Part shown: piece by piece, positions 42,155 to 53,669 of the stretch
Position numbering within the stretch: the stretch's first letter is position 1
Layout of the letters: each line of letters begins with the position of its first letter
NCBI GenBank assembly: GCA_963780395.1
Contig: CAWABY010000003.1
Location: forward strand, 186,001 to 250,000
Reading direction: 5' to 3'
Origin: VGBV01 sp963780395
GTDB lineage: Bacteria; Actinomycetota; Thermoleophilia; Solirubrobacterales; 70-9
DNA length: 64,000 nt
Translations under genes and position numbers: made by a program
The notes under the pieces: generated by a model
Databases searched by the model: none
What the model saw: only the letters and a program-made list of their open reading frames with translations
What the model was told of the DNA's origin: nothing

Positions 42155-43510
42155 TCAACGCTTCGGCTGGGGCCTGAACCGGACCAGAGCGTTCGGACCG
42201 GTCGCGACGTTCGTATCGGCGACGGTTGCGTAGACGAGGCCGCCGCCGAGGGTGATCTCGGTCAGCCCGCGGAGTTGCGGTACGTGGGCGCAGCCCTTCC
42301 GCGCGACCCCCGCCAGGCATTGCGCGAACGCGATCTTCCCGCGCTTCGCGTTCACCTTGAAGCGAGCCAGAAATCGACCCGGGCCGGACGCGGCGACCGC
42401 GTACAGGGACCGGCCGTTGGCCGCGAACTCGAGCTGCCCGATGAGGGAGGCCCCGAGGCCCTTCACCGGGCCAAGGACGCGGCGCAGGCCGAGCTTGCCG
42501 TTGGGGGCGCGGTGGAGGATGGCGAGCCCAGCCCGTCCGCCCCCGGCTCCGATCGCGGTGACGACGGTGCGCCCGTCGGGGCTGAGGGCGAGGGCCTTGG
42601 CCCTACCCATCGAGGGCCGGGTCGTGCAGCGGTGAGCCCTGATCAGCAGCCCGGGTCGGCGCACGGGCCACAGGCACTGGACGAACCTCAGGTTCGCCGC
42701 GCCGATCCGCTTGAAGACGCTGATCGCACCGGACTTGGAGTCCAGCTGGTAGACGTTGCCGGCCCCCCGGCTTACCGCGAACGGTCCCAGGCCCGAGGTC
42801 GCCGGGTCGCTGCGGTCCATGGCCGTGAGGACGCTCGTCTGGGGGTTGCGCTCGTAGGCGACGACATCCGCGAAGCAGTCGCCGGTGTTGTCGGCGCAGC
42901 CCCAGTCGAGCAGGTAGATCGCCCGGCCGTCCAGGCTCGACTCGACCTGGCGAGCTTCCTGGAAGTTCCCGACTGCGCAGCTCGGCAGGTCGCCCTCGGC
43001 GCCGTAGCTGGAGTGGTTGCACGAGACGAACGTCAGCTGCCCGCTTGCCGGATTCCGCTGAAAGGCGAGAAGTGTCGGGCGGCCTTCCTCTGCGTTGGCG
43101 CCTCCCCCGGCGGCGTAGAGCGAGGTGCCGTCCTGGGTGACGACCATGTCGGCGGTGGTTCCCAGGAACCCCGGCGTCTGCAGCGCCCCGGGAAGCTGAG
43201 CGCAAGGCGGCGTGCCGGCGGCGTTGAGGCATTGGCCGAAGGTGAGCTCGCCGGTGACCGGATGGCGGTCGAACCCGCTGATCCCGTCGGGGAAGCTGGC
43301 GTAGGCGGAACGACCGTCGGCGCTGAAGGCGACCGCCCCGGTGTAGGAGAGGCCCTGGAGCTGCGAGCAGCCCGCGATGGGCGGGCCCGCCGCTGAGCTC
43401 TGGCAGCCATCGAAGACGAGCTTGCCGGGCGCCGCTTGCGCGGAGGGGGCGAGGGTCAGCGCCACGGCGATGGCCGAAAGCGACGCTGACGCGAGGCTTC
43501 TGGTTCTCAT
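42155..43510 (-). CDS. Secreted beta-propeller (YVTN/lactonase-like) protein
   Basis: About 451 residues with a signal peptide (RSLASASLSAIAVALTLAPSAQA) followed by repeats of beta-propeller blades. They can be seen as AVAFSADGRSAYASFPDGISGFDRHPVTGELTF and later versions such as ALALSPDGRTVVTAIGAGGG and QLEFAANGRSLYAVAASGPG. This matches the lactonase/YVTN group exported by many soil actinobacteria. Start is uncertain between ATG at 43519 and 43510. Conserved cysteines occur in pairs. It lies on the opposite strand between hpt and ftsH and is not part of that block's function. Confidence 0.7.
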   Translation of the reverse strand: MRTRSLASASLSAIAVALTLAPSAQAAPGKLVFDGCQSSAAGPPIAGCSQLQGLSYTGAVAFSADGRSAYASFPDGISGFDRHPVTGELTFGQCLNAAGTPPCAQLPGALQTPGFLGTTADMVVTQDGTSLYAAGGGANAEEGRPTLLAFQRNPASGQLTFVSCNHSSYGAEGDLPSCAVGNFQEARQVESSLDGRAIYLLDWGCADNTGDCFADVVAYERNPQTSVLTAMDRSDPATSGLGPFAVSRGAGNVYQLDSKSGAISVFKRIGAANLRFVQCLWPVRRPGLLIRAHRCTTRPSMGRAKALALSPDGRTVVTAIGAGGGRAGLAILHRAPNGKLGLRRVLGPVKGLGASLIGQLEFAANGRSLYAVAASGPGRFLARFKVNAKRGKIAFAQCLAGVARKGCAHVPQLRGLTEITLGGGLVYATVADTNVATGPNALVRFRPQPKR

Positions 43511-43664
43511 GGGCCTCATTGTCGGAGCTTCTGCTGGCCCGGACCGTGCCATTCCTGCCCGTTCGGTGGCCCTGCGCCTTCATGTCGGATTGATGGGCGC
43601 TGGTACCCTCGCGGGGATCATCCGGGAGCGCAACTTCCGCGTAATTCACGGTTGAGGACACACT

Positions 43665-45629
<1,965 letters not shown>

Positions 45630-45676
45630 GGATTTCCCCGGTGACATTGGGCCCGTCCGCGATCTAGGATGCGGCC

Positions 45677-46441
45677 GTGGGCCGGCGGATCACATACGCC
45701 AACGTGATGTCGACGATCGCCGTCTTCCTCGCTCTCGGCGGGGGGACCGCCGCGGTCGCCCTCAGCGGGAAGAACTCGGTCAAGAAGGACGACATCGCCA
45801 AGGGCTCGGTCCGCTCCGATGACATCGCGGCGAACGCCGTCCTCAGCGGCGAAGTGGCCGCGGACACCCTCGGCGCCGCCGACCTCGCCACAGGCTCGGT
45901 CGGGGCGGGGGAGCTCCTGGATGGGTCGGTCGGCTCGGGCGAGATCGCGGCAGGATCGGTCGGGACCACCAAACACGCCGCCGTCCCCACCGCGCGGCTG
46001 GGGAACGGGTCGACCCAGAGCATCGCCGCCTCGACGTTCACCCTCCTCTCCTTCAACCAGGAGAACATTCCTCCCACGTTCTTTGATCCGTTCAACATGC
46101 TGGATCCCGCGGTGCCGACCGAGGTGGAGGTCCCAGAGTCCGGCATCTATCTGGTCACCTTCCAGGTCGTTTGGGCGGCCGACGACACCGCGACGCCCGG
46201 AGGGCCCGCCGACCAGGGCTACCGCATGGCCCAGATCACGACCCCCGCGGGGAACGCCCGCAGCGTGATGCCCTCGGTGATCCAGAGCAACACGGAGACC
46301 ACGCACCAGCGCGTCAGCGACATCTTCCAGCTGCAGGCCGGCCAAGTCCTGGACGCGGGCGTGGACCAGGACAACGCCGACTCCAGCGCGATCAACGCCG
46401 GAGGCCAGCTGACGATCATCTGGCTCGGGCCCGGCTTCTGA
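45677..46441 (+). CDS. Secreted protein with signal anchor, pentapeptide-like repeats and C1q-like domain
   Basis: The 254-residue product begins RRITYANVMSTIAVFLALGG, a hydrophobic leader typical of exported proteins of this lineage. Repeating units such as KGSVRSDDIAANAVLSGEVA, TGSVGAGELLDGSVGSGEIA follow (about 40-95). The C-terminal 140 residues form a beta-rich domain recalling C1q/TNF-like folds (GIYLVTFQVVW, IQSNTETTHQRVSDIFQLQAGQ). A surface or appendage role is plausible. TAGGAT lies six bases before the GTG, a leaderless pattern. Confidence 0.65.
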   Translation: MGRRITYANVMSTIAVFLALGGGTAAVALSGKNSVKKDDIAKGSVRSDDIAANAVLSGEVAADTLGAADLATGSVGAGELLDGSVGSGEIAAGSVGTTKHAAVPTARLGNGSTQSIAASTFTLLSFNQENIPPTFFDPFNMLDPAVPTEVEVPESGIYLVTFQVVWAADDTATPGGPADQGYRMAQITTPAGNARSVMPSVIQSNTETTHQRVSDIFQLQAGQVLDAGVDQDNADSSAINAGGQLTIIWLGPGF

Positions 46442-46514
46442 GCCGGCGCGCCGATCTCCCGTGCTGAGCGGACGATGAGCGCCCGGGTGTACGGTTCGGG
46501 CCGTAGATTGGCTG

Positions 46515-47078
46515 ATGGGGAAACTCAGCTACACCAACGTGATCGCGACGTGCGCCGCGTTCGTCGTGCTGGGCGGGGGAACCGCGGCCGTCGCGACGAG
46601 CGGAGATGCCGGAGAGCGCTCGGCGGCGATCGCCAGCAAGAAGAGCGCCAAGCGCGTTGGGTTCTACCGCGGGACCACCGAGTTGGGAAAAGCCGTCAGC
46701 TTCCGGATCACGAAGAAGCGAAAGGTCGTGGGCTTCACGATTTCCAACATGGAAGTCACGTGCACAATCATGGGGCCGGATCCGCCGCTTTACAACAAGC
46801 CGCCCTACACGATCAAGGCCCCGCCGATGAAGCTGCAGGGGGTCGCCAGGTTCAAGCACGAGGACCCCAAGGACGTGACCGGGCCGTGGCAGGGGACCTA
46901 CGTCGACGGCAAGATTGACGGCGGGGCGGGCGGCGGCACTCACCCGCCTGGCTACGTCAATACCCACATGAAGGGGAACGCCGAGTGGTTGACGTGGAAC
47001 GGCCCGTTCCACCAGGCCGGCACCGAGTTCTGCGGCACCGAGGGCGACGACTGGGAGGCGAAGAAGGTCGGCAAGTAG
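46515..47078 (+). CDS. Secreted protein with the same N-terminal anchor, unknown
   Basis: A 187-residue protein whose first 30 residues (GKLSYTNVIATCAAFVVLGG and then GTAAVA) match the start of the preceding gene. The rest is different: basic, beta-rich, with two cysteines (VTCTIMG and EFCGTEG) and many aromatic residues (YNKPPYTIKAPPMK and WLTWNGPFHQAG). No family is recognised. It and its neighbour occupy the place where folE usually stands between ftsH and folP. Confidence 0.6.
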   Translation: MGKLSYTNVIATCAAFVVLGGGTAAVATSGDAGERSAAIASKKSAKRVGFYRGTTELGKAVSFRITKKRKVVGFTISNMEVTCTIMGPDPPLYNKPPYTIKAPPMKLQGVARFKHEDPKDVTGPWQGTYVDGKIDGGAGGGTHPPGYVNTHMKGNAEWLTWNGPFHQAGTEFCGTEGDDWEAKKVGK

Positions 47079-47100
47079 CAGTGACGTAGCCTGCGCCGCG

Positions 47101-47929
47101 ATGGCGAGGCTGATGGGGATCGTCAACGTCACCCCCGACTCCTTCTCGGACGGGGGCGAGTTCCTGGACGCCGAGCGCGCGATCGCGCATGGGCGCGAGC
47201 TGGCCGGCGAGGGCGCGGACATCCTCGACGTCGGCGGCGAGTCCACCCGTCCAGGCGCGGAGGCGGTGGATGCTGCGGAGGAGCTGGACCGGGTGCTGCC
47301 CGTCGTGGAGGGGCTGGCTGGGGAAGGCGAGGCGACTCCGCCCGTCTCGATCGACACCTCCAAGCGCGCGGTGGCCGAGGCGGCGCTCGACGCCGGCGCG
47401 GAGATCGTCAACGACGTCACCGCGCTGCGGGCCGAGCCCGAGCTGGCCGCGCTCTGCGCCGAGCGCGGCTGCGAGCTGGCGCTGATGCACATGCTCGGGG
47501 ACCCGCGAACGATGCAGGAGGACCCGCGCTACGACGACGTGGTGGACGACGTCAAGGCGTTCCTGTCCGAGCGGATCGAGTTCGCGGTTTCGCAGGGGGT
47601 GGACGAGGAGCGGATCTGGGTGGACCCCGGGATCGGCTTCGGCAAGACCGTCGAGCACAACCTCGAGCTGCACCGCCGCCTCGGCGAGCTGCGCGAGCTG
47701 GGCCGGCCGATCGTGTTCGGGAGCTCGCGCAAGAGCTTCATCGGCAAGCTCACGGGCGCCGAGGTCGGCGAGCGCGCTCGGGGGCACCATCGCCTCCAAC
47801 GTGATCGCCTACGCCAACGGGGCGGACGTGCTGCGGGTGCACGACGTCGGCCCGATGCGCCAGGCGCTGACCGTGGCCGAGGCGATCCTCGACCCCGACC
47901 GCGCGGCGGCTATCAGCGACCGCGCCTGA
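47101..47929 (+). pseudogene. folP: Dihydropteroate synthase FolP, frame broken by one base
   Basis: FolP joins p-aminobenzoate to the pterin to make dihydropteroate. The opening MGIVNVTPDSFSDGGEF, DVGGESTRPGAE, SIDTSKRAVAEAALDAGAEIVNDVTALR, MHMLGDPRTMQ and VDPGIGFGKTVEHN are all present. At a run of five G (47780-47784) the frame fails. With four G it continues GTIASNVIAYANGADVLRVHDVG to a TGA at 47929, the expected C-terminus. The corrected product is about 275 residues. Because folate synthesis is essential and the rest is perfect, this is almost surely a sequencing error. Confidence 0.88.
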
Positions 47930-47973
47930 GTTGGCGACTTATTCGGCTATGGCCGACCAACTCGCCAAACGTC

Positions 47974-48942
47974 CTAGCCCGCCCGGCGGATCGCGATCCC
48001 GGTCGCGATCTCGCGCACGATCCGGTCGGCGACGAGGCAGGTGACGTCGTCCGAGCCGACGCCGGTCGGGATCACCTCGACCACGTCGGCGCCGACGAGG
48101 TCCACGCGCGCTCCGACCTCGCGGCAGGCCACCAGCAGGTCGGTCGAGGTCATGCCGCCGGGCTCGGGGGTGCCGGTGCCGGGAGCGAACACGGGGTCGA
48201 GCACGTCCACGTCGACCGATAGGAAGGTCGGGCCGTCCCCGGCCGCGGCGATCGCGTCGTCCATCACCGCCCTGATGCCGCGGTCGCGGACGTCGTGCAT
48301 GAACAGGGCGGTGATGCCCTTCTCGTCCTGCCAGCCGAACTCCTTCTCGCCGGGCCAGTAGCCCCGGAGCCCGATCTGCACGTAGCGCTTGGGGTCGACA
48401 TGTCCCTGCTCGACCAGGCGGTACATCGGGGTCCCATGCGAGACCTCGACCCCGAACACCTCGGTGCCCGTGTCGGTGTGGGTGTCGAAGTGGATCAGCC
48501 CGACCGGGCCGTGCTTCTTGGCGACGGCGCGGATGTCGGGCTCGGCGATGCTGTGGTCGCCGCCGAGGACGATCGGGATCGCGCCGGCGTCCACGACCTC
48601 GCCGACCGTGGCCTCGATCGCCTCGTGGGTTCGAAGCGCGTCGGCCGGAAGCACCGGAGCGTCGCCGTAGTCGACTATCTGGAGATCCTCGAAGGCGTCG
48701 ACCTTCGCCTCCAGGTGGGGACCGTGTGGGCAGCTCGCGGACCTGATCCCGCGGGGGCCGAAACGGGTGCCGGGGCGGTCGCTGACGAGGTCGTCGGTGG
48801 GTGCGCCGACGATCGCGATGTCCTTGCCCTCGAGGTCCTCGGCGTCCTCGGTGTAGGGCACGCCCGAGAACGTGAGCAGCCCCGCGAAGTCGGGTTTCTC
48901 CCCGTACTCGCCCCAGCGCTTGAACGGATCGATCATCACCAT
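47974..48942 (-). CDS. Agmatinase/ureohydrolase-family enzyme
   Basis: The 322-residue protein belongs to the arginase superfamily and carries the full metal set: LGGDHS, FDTHTDTG and SVDVDVLDP. Other family features are DIAIVGAPTDDLVSDRPGTRFGPRGIR near the N-terminus and the end region VDLVGADVVEVIP. It would hydrolyse a guanidino compound such as agmatine to urea and an amine; the exact substrate is not visible. I chose the ATG at 48942, with GGAGAGG just upstream. It follows the alpha/beta hydrolase gene by 14 bases on the same strand. Confidence 0.83.
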   Translation of the reverse strand: MVMIDPFKRWGEYGEKPDFAGLLTFSGVPYTEDAEDLEGKDIAIVGAPTDDLVSDRPGTRFGPRGIRSASCPHGPHLEAKVDAFEDLQIVDYGDAPVLPADALRTHEAIEATVGEVVDAGAIPIVLGGDHSIAEPDIRAVAKKHGPVGLIHFDTHTDTGTEVFGVEVSHGTPMYRLVEQGHVDPKRYVQIGLRGYWPGEKEFGWQDEKGITALFMHDVRDRGIRAVMDDAIAAAGDGPTFLSVDVDVLDPVFAPGTGTPEPGGMTSTDLLVACREVGARVDLVGADVVEVIPTGVGSDDVTCLVADRIVREIATGIAIRRAG

Positions 48943-48956
48943 CTCGTCACCTCTCC

Positions 48957-49895
48957 TCAGCCGTCCACGAACTCGCGGATCAGGCGGTTGACCTCCTCGG
49001 GACGCTCGTAGGGGACCCAGTGTCCCGCGCCGGGCAGCACCTCGAGGCGCAGCTCCGGGATCCACTCCTCCAACCCACGGGTGAGCCCGACGAGCAGGGC
49101 GGGGTCGCGCTCGCCCCAGATCACCAGGGTGGGGACCTCTAGGCGCATCGCCCTGATCTTGGCCTCGTATTCCTCCGAGACGCCGCCGGCCGCGACCTGC
49201 TCGCCCATGCGGGCGGCGCGGTAGTAGTTGAGGCCGGCCTCGATCGCGCCCGGCTGGCCCCAGGCGGCGTGGTAGGCGGCCCGTTCGGCCCCGCTCAGCC
49301 GCGCGTCGGAGCCGCCGATCCGCTCCAGCATCGAGTCGAGCATCGCGAAGTCGTCGGCGGCGACCATCTCCTCGGGTGCCGGAGAGGGCTTCGACAGCTC
49401 CAGCATGTAGTTGACCGCCTCGCGCTGCTTCGGGCTCTCGCGCAGGTCGCGGTTCCAGGTGAAGGGCGGGGGAGAGTCGATGATCACGAAGCGCTCCAGC
49501 AGCTCGGGGTGCTTGAGCGCGAACGCCCAGCTCACGATCCCGCCCCAGTCGTGGCCCACGAGGGTGAAGGGAGCGAGGTCGAGCTGGTCGACCAGGCCCC
49601 GGATGTCTCCCAACAGGTGGCGCATGCGGTAGTCGTCCACTTGGGAGGGCTTGTCGGAGAGGTTGTAGCCGCGCATGTCGGGCGCGACCACGGTGTGGTC
49701 GGAGCCGAGGTCGGCGAGCTGGTGGCGCCACAGGAACCAGAACTGCGGGAAGCCGTGCATGAACAGGATCGGCCTGCCCTCGCCGCGCCTCACGTAGTGG
49801 ATGCGGGTCCCGTCCTCGCCCTCGCTGAAGCCGTGCGAGATCTCGACGTCGAGCTCGCCGGGGCCGATCGTCGTGGTCTCGGGCGCCGCGCTCAC
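48957..49895 (-). CDS. Alpha/beta hydrolase, epoxide hydrolase-like
   Basis: A 312-residue soluble hydrolase. HGFPQFWFLWRHQL (HGFP near 47-50) holds the oxyanion hole, VGHDWGG carries the nucleophilic Asp (about 116), and AGHWVPYERPEEVN carries the catalytic His. A Tyr/Trp-rich cap domain lies between, as in epoxide hydrolases and fluoroacetate/haloalkane dehalogenases. The HGFP and D-W-G-G combination favours epoxide hydrolase. It starts at GTG and is transcribed with the agmatinase-like gene. Confidence 0.8.
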   Translation of the reverse strand: MSAAPETTTIGPGELDVEISHGFSEGEDGTRIHYVRRGEGRPILFMHGFPQFWFLWRHQLADLGSDHTVVAPDMRGYNLSDKPSQVDDYRMRHLLGDIRGLVDQLDLAPFTLVGHDWGGIVSWAFALKHPELLERFVIIDSPPPFTWNRDLRESPKQREAVNYMLELSKPSPAPEEMVAADDFAMLDSMLERIGGSDARLSGAERAAYHAAWGQPGAIEAGLNYYRAARMGEQVAAGGVSEEYEAKIRAMRLEVPTLVIWGERDPALLVGLTRGLEEWIPELRLEVLPGAGHWVPYERPEEVNRLIREFVDG

Positions 49896-49935
49896 CGCCG
49901 AAGTCCTATCAGCCCGAACGCGCTACGTTGGCGCC

Positions 49936-50358
49936 ATGGACGCGCACGGCACGCCCGACTCCTCGGTGGAGGTCGAGCTTCGCGGCCTCTCCATCTACAC
50001 CCACCACGGCGTCACCGACGCCGAGCAGGAGGTGGGCCAGCGCCTCGAGTTCGACCTCACCTTCGAAGTGCCCCAATGCGACGCCGTGCTCACCGACCGC
50101 GTCGAGGACACGGTTGACTACTCCGAGGTTTGCGACATCGTCGCGCTGGCTGCGACCGAGCGCAGCCATCGCACCCTCGAGCGCCTCTGCCAGGTGATCG
50201 CCGAGCGCCTGATCGAGCGCTTCGAGTGCGACGAGGTCCGCGTGCGCGCCGCCAAGCCCGAGCCGCCGCTTCCCTACCCGGTGGACGAGGCCGCGGTCGA
50301 GGTCACGCTCGAGCGCGCCGGCGACCGCGAGGGCGACGACGAGGGCGAGGGCGTCTGA
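49936..50358 (+). CDS. folB: Dihydroneopterin aldolase FolB
   Basis: FolB cleaves dihydroneopterin in folate synthesis. The 140-residue product shows VELRGLSIYTHHGVTDAEQEVGQRLEFDL, TVDYSEVCDI, ERLCQVIAERLIERF and VRVRAAKPEPPLPYPVDEAAVEV, all standard. An acidic tail follows. TACGTT stands six bases before the ATG (leaderless spacing). folK begins 20 bases after its stop. Confidence 0.92.
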   Translation: MDAHGTPDSSVEVELRGLSIYTHHGVTDAEQEVGQRLEFDLTFEVPQCDAVLTDRVEDTVDYSEVCDIVALAATERSHRTLERLCQVIAERLIERFECDEVRVRAAKPEPPLPYPVDEAAVEVTLERAGDREGDDEGEGV

Positions 50359-50378
50359 GCCCGGAGGACGCTGGTCCG

Positions 50379-50876
50379 GTGCGTACCGGCTACATCGGCC
50401 TCGGCTCCAACGTCGGCGACCGCGAGGGCGAGCTGGCCGCGGCGGTGCGGGGGCTGCGGGACCACGGCGTCGAGGTCGACGCGGTCTCCTCCCTGTATGA
50501 GACCGAGCCCGTCGGCGAGGTCCTCGACCAGCCCGACTTCCTGAACGCCGTCGCGCGCATCCGGACCGCGCTCGAGCCCGAGGCCCTGCTGGACGTCTGC
50601 AAGGCGATCGAGGCCGAGCGCGGCCGCGACTTCGACGCCCCCCGCCACAGCCCCCGCCCCGTCGACCTCGACCTGCTGCTGCTGGGTGACCTGGAGCTGG
50701 AGACCGCTCGCCTGACGCTGCCGCATCCCGAGGTCACCTCGCGCCGCTTCGTGTTGGCGCCACTGCTGGAGCTGGATCCCGCGCTGGCGCTGCCCGACGG
50801 CTCCGGCCTGGCCGAGGCGCTGAAAGCGCTCGGGGAGGCCGAGCGGGTCGAGCGCGTGGGAGCGCTGCCGGGCTGA
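50379..50876 (+). CDS. folK: HPPK, 2-amino-4-hydroxy-6-hydroxymethyldihydropteridine pyrophosphokinase FolK
   Basis: FolK activates the pterin with ATP before FolP. The 165-residue enzyme shows YIGLGSNVGDREGELAAAV, SSLYETEPVGEVLDQPDFLNAV, AIEAERGRDFDAPRHSPRPVDLDLLLLGD and LPHPEVTSRRFVLAPLLEL. Catalytic Asp and Arg residues lie in the D-x-D and R-x-x-x-P segment. The start is GTG at 50379 after GGAGGA. The stop overlaps the next start (TGATG). Confidence 0.93.
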   Translation: MRTGYIGLGSNVGDREGELAAAVRGLRDHGVEVDAVSSLYETEPVGEVLDQPDFLNAVARIRTALEPEALLDVCKAIEAERGRDFDAPRHSPRPVDLDLLLLGDLELETARLTLPHPEVTSRRFVLAPLLELDPALALPDGSGLAEALKALGEAERVERVGALPG

Positions 50877-51767
50877 TGCATCGCACCCGCGTGCTTCGGC
50901 CCGCCGACGGCGTGCTCGCCTTCTACGACGGGCGCATCTCGGGATACCGGTTCGCCGAAGGCGCGAACTGGGTGGACGACGGGCGCGATCGAGCTCGGGA
51001 TCGCCAGCTACGCGATCGTCGACGGCACGGAGGCGCTGGTCTACGACACCCACGTCTCGGTCGAGCACGCGCGGTTCGTGCGAGAGGCGCTCGAGGAGGA
51101 GGGTGCGAGCGAGTTCACGGTCGTGCTCAGCCACTGGCACCTGGACCACGTGGCCGGCACCGCCGCCTTCCCCGGCGCCGAGGTGATCGCGAGCGAGCGC
51201 ACCGCAGAACACCTGACGCGGAAGAGGGAAGCGATCGAGGCGGGCTCGCTCGAGGGACCGCCCGCGATCAACCCGCTGGTGTTGCCGACCCGGACCTACT
51301 CTGGCCGCGAGCGGCTGACGGTCGGTGCTCTGGAGCTCGAGCTGATCGAGGTCAACATCCACAGCGACGACGCGACCGTCCTCTGGCTGCCGGAGTCCCG
51401 CCTGTTGCTCTGCGGCGACACGATGGAGGACACCGTTACCTACGTCGACGAGCCCGAACGGTTCGAGACGCACCTCGCGGACCTGGACCGGCTGTGGGAG
51501 CTGGATCCCGATCGGATCCTCCCGAACCACGGCGACCCGGAGGTGATCGCCGCCGGCGGCTACCCGAAGGAGCTGATCCGCGCGACCCAGCAGTACATCC
51601 GGGTGCTCGGCCATTACCGCGAGGACGCCGGCCTCCGCAATCAGAGCCTGCGCGAGCTGATCAAGGGACCGCTCAGCGCCGGTTGGGTCAACTACTTCGA
51701 GCCCTACGAGGAAGTGCATCGCTCGAACGTCGCCGCGGTACTGGGCGACGCGGAAGCTACGAGCTGA
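50876..51767 (+). pseudogene. Metallo-beta-lactamase-fold hydrolase, frame broken by one base
   Basis: From the ATG at 50876 the product reads TRVLRPADGVLAFYDGRISGYRFAEG and WVDDG. It then loses the frame at a GGG near 50981. With one base fewer it continues AIELGIASYAIVDGTEALVY and VLSHWHLDHVAGTAAFPGAE, then LLLCGDTMEDTVTYV and ILPNHGDPEVI, to a stop at 51767. HWHLDH is the zinc motif of the superfamily, so the intended protein is an intact hydrolase of about 296 residues. The substrate is unknown. Its start overlaps the folK stop. Confidence 0.8.
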
Positions 51768-51864
51768 ACCCCGCTTCGCCTCGGCCACGGGGCCATCGCA
51801 TGCGACGGGTATCGATGGGACGCCGTCACCGCGCGCCGCTGCCGCCCTGGCCGATAATCGCCCG

Positions 51865-52629
51865 ATGCTGCTGGCGGTCGACATCGGCAACACCCAGACC
51901 CACGTGGGCGTCTTCGACGGGGATGAGCTCGCCCACGACTGGCGCCTGGGGACCGACCCCCACCTCACCTCGGACGAGCTGGCCGCGACCCTCGGCAACC
52001 TGCTGGAGCTGGACGGCCTCAGCTTCGTCTCGCTCGACGCCGCAATCGTCTCGACGGTCGTGCCCCAGCTCGGCCCCGAGTACCGCCGCCTCTGCGAGCG
52101 CCACATCAAGGGGGGCTATCTCAAGGTCGGGCCGGACCTGAAGACGGGGATGCCGATCCTGATCGACAACCCGCACGAGCTCGGCGCCGACCGCCTCGTG
52201 AACGCGGTTGCCGCGCACGCCCAGGTCAAGGGGGCCTGCGTCGCCGTCGATTTCGGCACCTCGACCAACTTCGACGTCGTCTCGGGGGCGGGGGAATACC
52301 TGGGCGGGGTGATCGGCCCGGGCGTCGAGATCTCGCTGGAGGCGCTGACCACCCGCACCGCGAAGCTGCCGCGGATCGACGTCTCGGACCCTGGCGCGGC
52401 GATCGGCAAGAACACGGTGGCCTGTATCCAGTCGGGCTTCGCCTACGGCTTCGCCGGCCTCGTGGACGGGGTCAACCGGCGCCTGGCGGAGGAGCTGGGC
52501 GAGCAGCCCGACTTCCTCGCCACCGGGGGGCTGGCGGCCGTGATCGCGCCGCAGTGCGAGACGGTGGACCGGGTCGAGCCGCTGCTGACGCTGCAGGGCC
52601 TGCGCCTGATCCACGAACTCAACTCCTGA
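51865..52629 (+). CDS. coaX: Type III pantothenate kinase CoaX
   Basis: The 254-residue kinase starts coenzyme A synthesis. It shows the ASKHA phosphate motif LLAVDIGNTQTHVGVFDGD, then PHELGADRLVNAVAAHAQVKG, the acid DFGTSTNFDVVS, and GVIGPGVEISLEALTTRTAKLP. This is the third class of pantothenate kinase, feedback-resistant in characterised members. GATAAT lies six bases before the ATG. It occupies its usual position after the fol genes. Confidence 0.93.
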   Translation: MLLAVDIGNTQTHVGVFDGDELAHDWRLGTDPHLTSDELAATLGNLLELDGLSFVSLDAAIVSTVVPQLGPEYRRLCERHIKGGYLKVGPDLKTGMPILIDNPHELGADRLVNAVAAHAQVKGACVAVDFGTSTNFDVVSGAGEYLGGVIGPGVEISLEALTTRTAKLPRIDVSDPGAAIGKNTVACIQSGFAYGFAGLVDGVNRRLAEELGEQPDFLATGGLAAVIAPQCETVDRVEPLLTLQGLRLIHELNS

Positions 52630-52676
52630 GCCCTGCGCCTCCATACTTGGATCCACATCTCGAAATCCACATCGCG

Positions 52677-53669
52677 ATGACCCAGCCCGCTCTCACAGAT
52701 CCCTTTCACATCGGCGACGTCGAGATCGCCAACCGGGTGCTGCTCGCGCCGCTGGCGGGGATCGGCAACTGGTTCGTGCGCCTGCAGGCCCGCCGCCACG
52801 GCGCCGGCCTCGCGGTCTCGGAGATGGTCTCGAGCTTCGGCATCCACTACCGCAACGAGCGCACCCTGAACGAGCTGCTGCGCCTGCACCCCGACGAGCA
52901 CCCGGTCTCGGTCCAGCTCTTCGGCCAGGACCCCGAGGTGATGCGCTCGGCCGCAGCGGTCGCGGCCGACGCCGGGGCCGATCTGATCGACATCAACATG
53001 GGTTGCCCGGTGCGCAAGGTCTGCAAGACCGGCGCCGGAGCGGCGCTGCTGTCCGACCAGGAGCTGGCGCTGGAGATCGCTCGTGGCGCCCGCGAGGGCG
53101 CCGGGGTCCCGGTCACGGTCAAGGTCCGCTCGGGGCTGGAGCCGGGCCAGCGGCAGGGCTACGAGCTGGCGATCCGCCTCGTGCAGGAGGCCGGCGTCGC
53201 GGCGATCGGCTTCCACCCGCGCGCGGCCGCGACCCAGCACAAGGGGACGCCCGACTACGCGCTGACGAGGGAGCTGGTCGAGGCGATCGACGCGCCCGTG
53301 ATCGTCAGCGGCGGGCTCGAGAGCGCCGAGGCGGCCCGGCGCGCCTACGAGGAGTCCGGTGCGGCGGCGGTGATGATCGCGCGCGGCGCGCTCGGCAACC
53401 CCTGGATCTTCGAGCAGCTGACGGGCCGCCGAGCCGCGCCGCCGAGCCGCGATGAGTTGCTCGCCGAGCTGCTCTGGGTGATCGACCGCGCCGAGGAGCA
53501 CATGGGCCCCGAGCGCGCCCCGCGCTACCTGCGCAAGTTCTATCCCTGGTACCTCGAGCACCTCGACGCCGACGCCGAGGTCGCGGCGGCGCTGCAGCAG
53601 AGCGACGAGCTCTCCTCGGCCCGGCGCCTGGTCGGCGGGCTGGGCGAGCCGGCGCCGGCCCACGCCTGA
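52677..53669 (+). CDS. dusB: tRNA-dihydrouridine synthase, DusB type
   Basis: An FMN enzyme that reduces uridine in tRNA. The 330-residue protein shows VLLAPLAGIGNWFVRLQARRHGAGL, VSVQLFGQDPEVMRSAAA, IDINMGCPVRKVCKTGAGAALL (with the catalytic Cys in KVCKTGAG), VTVKVRSG, and VIVSGGLESAEAARRA with GAAAVMIARGALGNPW. I chose the ATG at 52677 because the protein then begins at the usual distance from the barrel. Its stop overlaps the next start. Confidence 0.9.
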   Translation: MTQPALTDPFHIGDVEIANRVLLAPLAGIGNWFVRLQARRHGAGLAVSEMVSSFGIHYRNERTLNELLRLHPDEHPVSVQLFGQDPEVMRSAAAVAADAGADLIDINMGCPVRKVCKTGAGAALLSDQELALEIARGAREGAGVPVTVKVRSGLEPGQRQGYELAIRLVQEAGVAAIGFHPRAAATQHKGTPDYALTRELVEAIDAPVIVSGGLESAEAARRAYEESGAAAVMIARGALGNPWIFEQLTGRRAAPPSRDELLAELLWVIDRAEEHMGPERAPRYLRKFYPWYLEHLDADAEVAAALQQSDELSSARRLVGGLGEPAPAHA

